A stretch of DNA of 7,436 bases. Origin: Eubacterium sp. CAG:252. Lineage in GTDB: Bacteria > Bacillota > Clostridia > Lachnospirales > Lachnospiraceae. How positions within the stretch are numbered: the first letter of the stretch is position 1; the number at the start of each line of letters is the position of its first letter. This document shows, one piece after another, positions 1-4,438 of the stretch. The position numbers and the translations under genes were made by a program. The stretch is taken from positions 6,527-13,962 of the forward strand of contig FR886277.1 in assembly GCA_000436535.1 (NCBI GenBank). Reading direction: 5' to 3'. The notes beneath the pieces were generated by a model, which saw only the letters and a program-made list of their open reading frames with translations, was not told the origin of the DNA and searched no databases.

Positions 1-408
1 AGAAAAGCATTATTTACAGGTATTGCTGTTGGATTAACAATAGGCTTAATAGTCTTTGTATTTATAATGTTTAAGGGTGATTTACTTACAGGAATATTTA
101 CAACAGATGAGGCAGTTATACAGCAGGGTTATGATTACTTAAGAGGCTTTGCGCTTGAAACAATAGTTACTGCGATATTATTCAGTATGATAGGTTACTT
201 TAATGGACACGATAATACAGTGTGGGTTATGATACAGGGACTTATACAGACACTTCTTGTACGTCTTCCACTTGCCTACTATATGAGTATACAGCCAGAT
301 GCAAGCCTTACAAAGATAGGCTTTGCAGCACCGGCGGCTACTATGTTTGGTATTCTGTTAAATGTGATATTCTATATATATTGTAATAGAAAGACTAAGA
401 ATAATTAG
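1..408 (+). CDS. MATE family efflux transporter, C-terminal part (5' end outside window)
   Basis: The frame is open from base 1 to a TAG stop at 406-408 and gives the last 135 residues of a membrane protein. MATE proteins are 12-helix antiporters of about 450 residues that export cationic drugs or metabolites in exchange for Na+ or H+. What is visible fits the C-terminal third: a hydrophobic helix (GLTIGLIVFVFIMF), a short loop with the family-typical FTTDEAVIQQGYDYLR, then GYFNGHDNTVWVMIQGL and VRLPLAYYMS, which resemble the conserved G-x-F-N-G and R-x-P-L segments of clostridial MATE transporters. A last helix ends in a short basic tail (CNRKTKNN). The ATG at 67-69 is internal and is not the start. 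Substrate cannot be judged from this fragment. Family assignment is fairly sure. Confidence 0.85.
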   Translation, partial: RKALFTGIAVGLTIGLIVFVFIMFKGDLLTGIFTTDEAVIQQGYDYLRGFALETIVTAILFSMIGYFNGHDNTVWVMIQGLIQTLLVRLPLAYYMSIQPDASLTKIGFAAPAATMFGILLNVIFYIYCNRKTKNN

Positions 409-447
409 AATTTTATTTGTTACTGTCCATATATATATAATATTAAT

Positions 448-601
448 GAAGCGCCAGAAGATAAATATAATCTGGTTCTAATGGATATTCAGATGCCGAG
501 AATGGACGTACAAACAGCAACAAGATAGATTCGTGCATTGCCGAATAACTGGAAAGTTTATGGATTTTGAGGAGTTATCTCACAAAATGAAAATCAAGTA
601 G
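448..601 (+). pseudogene. Remnant of a response-regulator receiver (REC) domain, probably the end of a hybrid histidine kinase
   Basis: From 448 the frame reads EAPEDKYNLVLMDIQMPRMD, then VQTATR, a TAG stop (526-528), and IRALPN. This closely matches the core of REC domains, where LVLMDIQMPxMDGxEATRxIRAL surrounds the phosphorylated aspartate; here that is the D encoded at 484-486. After IRALPN the match stops. In the next frame (551-598) GKFMDFEELSHKMKIK precedes a TAG at 599-601. That resembles the usual REC end, in which KPxDFEEL follows the conserved lysine. I infer a stop mutation plus a frameshifting deletion of about 40 residues covering beta4 to beta5. No start codon or ribosome binding site leads into it, and the N-terminal kinase part is missing. 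It lies in the same frame as the MATE gene upstream, which is probably chance. The first half is clear; the second-half match is weaker. Confidence 0.75.
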
Positions 602-610
602 AAAGTGAAT

Positions 611-654
611 AATGTTTATATAATGTTCAAATAATGTTTATGTAATGTTACATT
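611..654 (+). repeat. AATGTT direct-repeat cluster 1 (four units, 11-bp pitch, plus one inverted half)
   Basis: AATGTT begins at 611, 622, 633 and 644, an exact 11-bp period, with AT-rich 5-bp fillers (TATAT, CAAAT, TATGT). The last copy is followed at once by ACATT (650-654), the reverse complement of AATGT, so 644-654 is an odd-centred palindrome. An 11-bp pitch is close to one helical turn and places all sites on nearly the same face of the DNA. That is typical of cooperative protein binding and not of slipped low-complexity sequence. The cluster is upstream of the terminator-like hairpin and about 150 bp ahead of the AlbA_2 gene start. The repeats are read directly; the operator role is inferred. 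Confidence 0.8.
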
Positions 655-671
655 CCATTTCAAAATTATAT

Positions 672-707
672 AACACCTATTATGTAGAGAAAACTCAGGT
701 GTTTTTT
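672..707 (+). terminator. Hairpin with T-tract, probable Rho-independent terminator
   Basis: AACACCT (672-678) pairs with AGGTGTT (697-703), and a run of six T spans 702-707. The stem is 7 bp and the loop is long (18 bases), so this is not an ideal terminator, but the U-tract position is right. It probably once ended the transcript carrying the MATE gene and the now-broken REC gene, or it insulates the next gene. It lies exactly between the two repeat clusters, so an attenuator role for a transcript starting further upstream is also possible. Confidence 0.55.
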
Positions 708-714
708 GGCTTGC

Positions 715-752
715 AATGTTTTAGTAATGTCATTGTAATGTCTTGTAATGTT
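715..752 (+). repeat. AATGT(T/C) direct-repeat cluster 2 overlapping the promoter (four units)
   Basis: AATGTT, AATGTC, AATGTC and AATGTT begin at 715, 726, 737 and 747, with steps of 11, 11 and 10 bp. Three of the four are preceded by GT, giving GTAATGT. The cluster runs up to and across the -35 region of the promoter for the AlbA_2 gene, so a bound protein would be expected to block or control RNA polymerase. A further inverted copy, GACATTA (771-777), lies between the likely transcription start and the ribosome binding site. Confidence 0.8.
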
Positions 753-761
753 TGATATAGT
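733..761 (+). promoter_or_regulatory. Sigma-A type promoter of the AlbA_2 gene
   Basis: TTGTAA (733-738) and TATAGT (756-761) are 17 bp apart, the optimal spacing, and match the TTGACA and TATAAT consensus at four and five positions. Transcription would start near 768, leaving about 30 bases of leader before the ATG at 798. The -35 box is embedded in repeat cluster 2, which suggests regulation by whatever binds the repeats, quite possibly the gene's own winged-helix product. Confidence 0.6.
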
Positions 762-770
762 TGTAATAAA

Positions 771-777
771 GACATTA
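771..777 (-). promoter_or_regulatory. Inverted copy of the AATGTC repeat in the leader
   Basis: GACATTA is the exact reverse complement of TAATGTC, the form found twice in repeat cluster 2. It lies about 10 bases after the -10 box and 10 before the GGAGGAG ribosome binding site (787-793). Together with cluster 2 it flanks the promoter with sites in opposite orientation. It is a single short site, so chance is possible. Confidence 0.4.
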
Positions 778-797
778 TTATTTAATGGAGGAGATCT

Positions 798-2192
798 ATG
801 AAAGTCAGAGAATTATATCCTGATGTTATTACAGAAGATTTATGTTATGAGTATAAAGCTAAATTAACTCCTGATAATCCTATTAAATGGGCAAAAACTC
901 TTATTGGATATGCAAATGGTAAAGGAGGTACTTTATTTGTAGGTGTATCAAACGATGGAAAAGCTTTTGGAATTAATCTTGAAGAAGTTGATAAAACAAA
1001 ATTATTAATTTCAAGAATTAACGATAGACATATTTTTCCACATATAAGGATTTCATATATGATGAGAAGTGTAGATTCTAATGCAGAACATTTTGTATTA
1101 GCTATTAAAGTATCTCCAGCAGATTCTGTTATAAGATATAGAGAGGGCGACTATAATGAAACTGTTTTTATAAAAGGAGATGGTAATGCAACTCCCGCAA
1201 CGCCTGAAGAAATTATTTCACTCTCAAAGAGAAAATATGGTGTTGATAATGAGACAAGCGAAGTAGAATATATAGCAAATTTATGGTCTGAATATCTTAA
1301 TCTTTGTATGGAATACAGACAAGATAAATCAATACCAACAATAAAGGAATTGCAGAACGAAGAAATTATTTCTAAAGATGGTTATGCAAAATCAGGATTT
1401 ATAATGTTTTCTGACAATTATAATGAAGGTGATACGATGATTTGCTGTCGCTTGTGGAAAGGAAAAAACAAGACAGGTATCGTTTTGGATAGTAGCAGAC
1501 TAAGAGGTTCAATTGCAAAAGTTTTTGAAAATGCATTAAATTTTATTGAACGTAATACGAAAACAGGCTGGGTAAAAACAGAAAATGGCGGCAGAGATGA
1601 AATTAGGTCATATCCCAAGGAAGCTGTAAGAGAAGCATTGGTAAATGCTATTGCACATAGAGATTATTCTATTTCGGGAACTCAGATTGACGTTGATATT
1701 TATTCAGATAGAATAGAAATAGTATCACCTGGTTCATGGCTTTTACCTAAAGATTATAATGAGTATCCTTCTGGTTCAATACCTTCTATCAGACGCAATG
1801 CTATTATAGCAGCATGTCTTGATGTAGCAAACCTTATGGAGAGAGGCGGGACTGGGTTTCAAACTATGATAGAGGCTTATAAATCCAGTCCTGAAGAAAT
1901 ACAGCCAGTAGTGTCCATATATCCTGGATTTTTAAATTTAAAATTATTTGATAGACTATATAGAAATGAAGATATAGAATTGGATTTAGAAGGTTTTACT
2001 GATGCAGAAAAAGTTATGGCTATTCTCAAGATGGAAGGACCAAAACCAATTAAGGAGTTACAAACAACTCTTAACTACCGAAGTAGAAGTCAATTTCTAA
2101 ATGAAGTTATAAATCCACTTATGGAAATTGGAAAGATATATCGAGATGGTAAACCTAAATCACCAACGGCACTTATTAAAATTAAAAGATAA
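798..2192 (+). CDS. AlbA_2 (Schlafen-type) / HATPase_c_4 / winged-helix protein, COG2865 type
   Basis: This 464-aa cytoplasmic protein starts at an ATG six bases after GGAGG (787-791). Residues about 14-145 form an AlbA_2 domain: the E18-x-K20 pair, then ANGKGGTLFVGVSNDGKAFG (39-58), the family signature for a nucleic-acid-binding fold. Residues about 273-365 are HATPase_c_4: EALVNAIAHRDY (279-290) is the N-box, IYSDRIEIVSPG follows, and ERGGTGF (348-354) is the glycine-rich lid. Residues about 402-460 (EKVMAILKMEGPKPIKELQ onward) form a winged helix. Such proteins are annotated as predicted transcriptional regulators or ATP-binding proteins; their biochemistry is poorly known, and relatives often lie in accessory or defence-rich regions. 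The gene uses ATT for Ile and TTA for Leu far more than its neighbours, which prefer ATA and CTT, and is more AT-rich, suggesting transfer. Its last 47 bases overlap the thioredoxin gene in another frame. Domain calls are firm; the role as autoregulator is inferred from the promoter repeats. Confidence 0.88.
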   Translation: MKVRELYPDVITEDLCYEYKAKLTPDNPIKWAKTLIGYANGKGGTLFVGVSNDGKAFGINLEEVDKTKLLISRINDRHIFPHIRISYMMRSVDSNAEHFVLAIKVSPADSVIRYREGDYNETVFIKGDGNATPATPEEIISLSKRKYGVDNETSEVEYIANLWSEYLNLCMEYRQDKSIPTIKELQNEEIISKDGYAKSGFIMFSDNYNEGDTMICCRLWKGKNKTGIVLDSSRLRGSIAKVFENALNFIERNTKTGWVKTENGGRDEIRSYPKEAVREALVNAIAHRDYSISGTQIDVDIYSDRIEIVSPGSWLLPKDYNEYPSGSIPSIRRNAIIAACLDVANLMERGGTGFQTMIEAYKSSPEEIQPVVSIYPGFLNLKLFDRLYRNEDIELDLEGFTDAEKVMAILKMEGPKPIKELQTTLNYRSRSQFLNEVINPLMEIGKIYRDGKPKSPTALIKIKR

Positions 2193-2487
2193 AGATTTCA
2201 ATAAGGAAGTATTAGAATCGGATAAGGTGGTTCTTATAGATTTCTGGGCTCCATGGTGTGCACCTTGCAGAATGATGGGGCCGGTTATAGAACAGCTTGC
2301 AACAGAATACGATGGAAAAGCTAAGGTTGGAAAGGTAAATGTTGATGAAGAAACAGGACTTGCACAACAGTTTCAGGTAATGAGCATTCCTACGATTGTT
2401 TTAATGAAGGACGGAAAAGTTATTAATCAGTTAATAGGTGTAAGATCAAAGGCAGAGCTGGAGTCATTATTATCATCTAATCTGTAA
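2146..2487 (+). CDS. trxA: Thioredoxin with WCAPC active site; native 5' end replaced
   Basis: This encodes a 113-aa thioredoxin, the small cytoplasmic disulfide reductant recharged by thioredoxin reductase. Seen from the ATG at 2146: DFWAPWCAPCRMMGPV with the active cysteines at 38 and 41, the VNVDEE strand, and SIPT with the cis-proline at 82. The family usually has WCGPC; the Gly-to-Ala change lies between the two cysteines and may shift redox potential. Homology begins only at about residue 10 (LLKLKDKDFNKEV). The nine residues before it (MVNLNHQRH) are the AlbA_2 gene read in the +1 frame and are not family sequence. I chose ATG 2146 because GGAAAG (2130-2135) lies ten bases upstream. 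TTG 2128 has no usable ribosome binding site, and later starts would lose the first strand. No promoter is visible between the genes, so expression probably depends on the upstream transcript and perhaps on translational coupling. Confidence 0.88.
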   Translation: MVNLNHQRHLLKLKDKDFNKEVLESDKVVLIDFWAPWCAPCRMMGPVIEQLATEYDGKAKVGKVNVDEETGLAQQFQVMSIPTIVLMKDGKVINQLIGVRSKAELESLLSSNL

Positions 2488-2531
2488 ATATAAAGGTGAG
2501 ATGGTAGTCCAACGATATGCGAATACATATT

Positions 2532-2546
2532 TATAATAAATATAAT
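2532..2546 (+). promoter_or_regulatory. Possible -10 elements in the gap before the cysteine-rich gene
   Basis: The 113-base gap between thioredoxin and the next gene contains TATAAT twice (2532-2537 and 2541-2546) in very AT-rich DNA. Neither has a convincing -35 box at 16-18 bp, so this is a weak call. The 113-base spacing makes a separate promoter for the gene at 2601 reasonable. No hairpin with a T-tract separates the two genes, so read-through from thioredoxin is equally possible. Confidence 0.25.
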
Positions 2547-2600
2547 ATACGTAATAATAAAACAAGATAAATAAATGCAGATAAGAGAGGAAATATATTT

Positions 2601-2984
2601 ATGCAGACAAAAGTAAATGAAGCAGCTCAAAGAAAAAAGTGCGGTTATAACTGTGCACAGGCGGTAGCCTGCACATATTGCAACATGGCTGGGATTGATG
2701 AAGAAACAGCAAAGAATCTTACGCAGGGTTTTGCAGTAGGTATGGGTGGCAGTACAGAAGCAACTTGTGGTGCAATAATTGGTGCAGTTAATGTTTTGGG
2801 TATGATTAATAAAGATGCCAGCAAAACTATGCAGGGTTCCAGAAGAATAATCAACCGTTTCAAGGAACAGAATGGTACAGTTATTTGTAAGGAATTAAAG
2901 GGCTTGACCGATGGAGTTGTAAAAAGGGAATGCATTGACTGCGTAAAGGATGCAGCATCATTTCTTGAGGATGAATTAAAATAA
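2601..2984 (+). CDS. C_GCAxxG_C_C family protein (small eight-cysteine protein)
   Basis: This is a 127-aa soluble protein starting at ATG 2601, ten bases after GAGAGG (2585-2590). It carries the spaced cysteine and glycine pattern of the family named after C_GCAxxG_C_C: KKCGYNCAQAV with C14 and C18, C24 and C27 in ACTYC, GFAVGMGGSTEATCGAIIGA with C56, C96 in VICKEL, and the closing RECIDCV with C111 and C114. These are eight cysteines in all. Length and order match family members, which are common in anaerobes; many are annotated as putative redox-active or metal-binding proteins, but no reaction is established. There is no signal peptide and no membrane helix. The position behind a thioredoxin gene suggests a disulfide or metal-redox role, but that is inference only. 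Confidence 0.88.
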   Translation: MQTKVNEAAQRKKCGYNCAQAVACTYCNMAGIDEETAKNLTQGFAVGMGGSTEATCGAIIGAVNVLGMINKDASKTMQGSRRIINRFKEQNGTVICKELKGLTDGVVKRECIDCVKDAASFLEDELK

Positions 2985-2990
2985 GGCATG

Positions 2991-2999
2991 TGTTATACT
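2991..2999 (+). promoter_or_regulatory. Possible extended -10 promoter for the chromate-transporter pair
   Basis: TGT followed by TATACT (2994-2999) has the TGn extended -10 form, and the hexamer matches TATAAT at five of six positions. The -35 region is poor (TGAATT at 2972-2977, 16-bp spacing), which extended -10 promoters tolerate. Transcription would start near 3006, about 60 bases ahead of the ATG at 3069. Confidence 0.35.
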
Positions 3000-3068
3000 A
3001 TTAAATAAGCAGGGTTTAAGGATTATGTAGATTATGAAGCAGTAAAACAGAAAGATGAGGATGTTTTG

Positions 3069-3647
3069 ATGAAAGAAAATGAAAAAAACCCACGACAGCT
3101 TTTTCAGATATTTACAACATTTATGAAAATAGGCATATTTACTTTTGGTGGTGGTTATGCGATGATTCCGCTTATTCAAAGAGAAACTGTCGTTAAAAGA
3201 AAATGGGTCGATGATGATGATATACTTGATATTGTAGCTATAGCAGAGAGTACGCCAGGTCCTATAGCGATAAATGCATCAACCTTTGTAGGATATCGTG
3301 TGGGCGGTTTTTTTGGAGCAGTTGTAGGAACTGTTGGCATGATACTTCCATCATTTATAATAATACTTGCGATTTCTTTTGTGTTAAACAGCTTTCAGGA
3401 TGTACAGGCAGTAAAGTATGCATTTAATGGAATAAGGGCAGGTGTACTTGCACTTATAATAAGGGCTTTATGGCTTATGTATAAGAATGTTAAGAAGTGT
3501 GCGGTGTCATATATTGTTATGGCTGCGGCATTTATTTTGAGTGCATTTACATCTGTTAATGTAATAGTTGTTATAGCTGGCTGTGCATTATTTGGCCTGA
3601 TCACAGCTTATATAAATACCAAAAAAAGAAATGATTGTATGGAATAA
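3069..3647 (+). CDS. Chromate transporter (CHR) half-size subunit 1
   Basis: This 192-aa membrane protein carries a single CHR domain (Chromate_transp family). Full-length ChrA proteins have two such halves; short-chain CHR proteins of about 190 residues occur as adjacent gene pairs and are thought to work together. Seen: KIGIFTFGGGYAMIPL with the glycine triplet at 27-29, AIAESTPGPIAIN at about 57-69, TFVGYRVGG, a helix ending in LPSFIIIL, and three further hydrophobic stretches to the C-terminus. The start is ATG 3069, with GAGG (3056-3059) nine bases upstream; the TTG directly before it is less likely. Members can export chromate, but in gut-type anaerobes the physiological anion is unknown. 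The partner gene follows after 82 bases. Confidence 0.9.
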   Translation: MKENEKNPRQLFQIFTTFMKIGIFTFGGGYAMIPLIQRETVVKRKWVDDDDILDIVAIAESTPGPIAINASTFVGYRVGGFFGAVVGTVGMILPSFIIILAISFVLNSFQDVQAVKYAFNGIRAGVLALIIRALWLMYKNVKKCAVSYIVMAAAFILSAFTSVNVIVVIAGCALFGLITAYINTKKRNDCME

Positions 3648-3676
3648 AATGTTGCAGATAAGGTATTTTATGTAAG

Positions 3677-3705
3677 TTTAAGGCGTTTAAGTATTGTAGT
3701 ATGAT
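3677..3705 (+). promoter_or_regulatory. Possible promoter between the two chromate-transporter genes
   Basis: TTTAAG (3677-3682) and TATGAT (3700-3705) are 17 bp apart. The -10 matches five of six positions and the -35 only three. The 82-base gap is wide for two subunits of one complex, so a second promoter for the downstream gene is possible. Co-transcription from upstream is also likely, as no terminator is visible in the gap. Confidence 0.3.
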
Positions 3706-3729
3706 TAAATATCAGGAAAGAAGCAGTGT

Positions 3730-4293
3730 ATGATATATATAAGATTATTGTGGACATTTTTTAAGATAGGTGCCTTCACCTTCGGAGGAGGTTATGCTAT
3801 GCTTCCTCTTGTAGAGAGTGAAGTTGTGGCACATGGCTGGATGAGTGAACAGGATATTATTAATTTTATAGCAGTTAGTGAAAGCACTCCTGGTTCCTTT
3901 GCAGTCAATGTGGCGACCTATGTAGGTGAAGAGGTTGCTGGTGTTGCAGGCTCTGTGTTTGCAACACTTGGCGTTGTACTGCCGTCATTTATAATAATAC
4001 TCATAATAGCTGGCTGTTATAAAAGGTTTAAGAATAGTGGTGTTGTAAAGGGCTGTATGAGTGGTCTTAAGCCTGCAGTTGTCGGACTTATAGGAGCTTC
4101 GGTTATATCAGTTGGCAGGCAGGTATTTATTCCGGATGGATTTGCATTAGAGGTTTTTAAAACATCTGGTACATATGTTTCTATAGGAATACTTGCACTT
4201 GCACTGATATTGTCGTTTAAGAAGGTGCACCCGGTTATAATAATTGTTCTAAGTGCAATACTTGGCATAGCTGCAGGGTATATTGCAGCCTGA
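3730..4293 (+). CDS. Chromate transporter (CHR) half-size subunit 2
   Basis: This is a 187-aa membrane protein, the partner half of the CHR pair. Motifs parallel those of the gene before it: KIGAFTFGGGYAMLPL with the glycine triplet at 19-21, AVSESTPGSFAVN at about 48-60, TYVGEEVAG, LPSFIIIL, and hydrophobic stretches to the end. In the second motif the first subunit has PGP and this one PGS, so the copies have diverged and are not a recent duplication. The start at ATG 3730 is preceded by AGGAAAG (3714-3720). Like its partner it probably forms an inverted-topology pair in the membrane, as described for short-chain CHR proteins. The substrate is uncertain; chromate or sulfate-like anions are the family precedents. 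The end of the gene overlaps a short duplicated sequence. Confidence 0.9.
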   Translation: MIYIRLLWTFFKIGAFTFGGGYAMLPLVESEVVAHGWMSEQDIINFIAVSESTPGSFAVNVATYVGEEVAGVAGSVFATLGVVLPSFIIILIIAGCYKRFKNSGVVKGCMSGLKPAVVGLIGASVISVGRQVFIPDGFALEVFKTSGTYVSIGILALALILSFKKVHPVIIIVLSAILGIAAGYIAA

Positions 4294-4322
4294 ATTCTGT
4301 CAGGTATATTGCAGTCTAAATG
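4277..4322 (+). repeat. Imperfect 26-bp-period duplication across the stop codon of CHR subunit 2
   Basis: GGTATATTGCAG occurs at 4277-4288 and again at 4303-4314. The matching continues as CCTGAAT against TCTAAAT, so about 19 bases are shared with two mismatches. The first copy contains the gene's TGA stop (4291-4293); the second lies beyond it. CCTGA (4289-4293) and TCAGG (4300-4304) also form a 5-bp hairpin at the join, but without a T-tract, so I do not call a terminator. Confidence 0.6.
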
Positions 4323-4323
4323 T

Positions 4324-4352
4324 TTGAAAAGAACTATGACATATGATAGAAT
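4324..4352 (+). promoter_or_regulatory. Sigma-A type promoter of dnaE
   Basis: TTGAAA (4324-4329) and TAGAAT (4347-4352) are 17 bp apart and each matches consensus at five of six positions. Transcription would start near 4359 and give a leader of about 80 bases before the dnaE ATG at 4439. It is the strongest promoter match in the window. Confidence 0.6.
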
Positions 4353-4438
4353 TTCTTCTATATATTAAACAGATATAGAACAATCAATGTTATTGATATG
4401 ACAGATATTTTATGGTCATATATGGAGGAAAATATAAT

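Noticed and set aside
409..447. Read-through fusion of the MATE gene into the REC remnant
   Set aside because: They share a frame, but the TAG at 406-408 is where MATE proteins normally end, and the intervening codons match neither family.
611..752. CRISPR array from the regular AATGTT repeats
   Set aside because: Units are 6-7 bp with a pitch of 11 bp; there are no 20-40 bp repeats, no unique spacers of CRISPR size, and no cas genes.
611..752. LytTR-type response-regulator direct repeats
   Set aside because: Those sites typically come in pairs about 12-13 bp apart with a different core, and no LytTR gene is in the window. The winged-helix gene next to the array is a better candidate binder.
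2128..2145. Thioredoxin start at TTG 2128
   Set aside because: No ribosome binding site at a workable distance and a rare start codon; ATG 2146 has GGAAAG ten bases upstream. Both are upstream of the homologous part, so the product is nearly the same.
2515..2530. Imperfect palindrome ATATGCGAATACATAT in the gap after thioredoxin
   Set aside because: Short, mismatched and in very AT-rich DNA; not distinguishable from chance.
2645..2989. Minus-strand reading frame of 114 codons opposite the cysteine-rich gene
   Set aside because: It is the shadow of a clear + strand family gene, with no ribosome binding site or recognisable domain. The same applies to the other minus-strand frames over the AlbA_2, CHR and dnaE genes.
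4346..4361. Hairpin ATAGAA-TTTC-TTCTAT as a terminator between CHR subunit 2 and dnaE
   Set aside because: The stem is only 6 AT-rich pairs without a T-tract, and it overlaps the -10 box of a good promoter.
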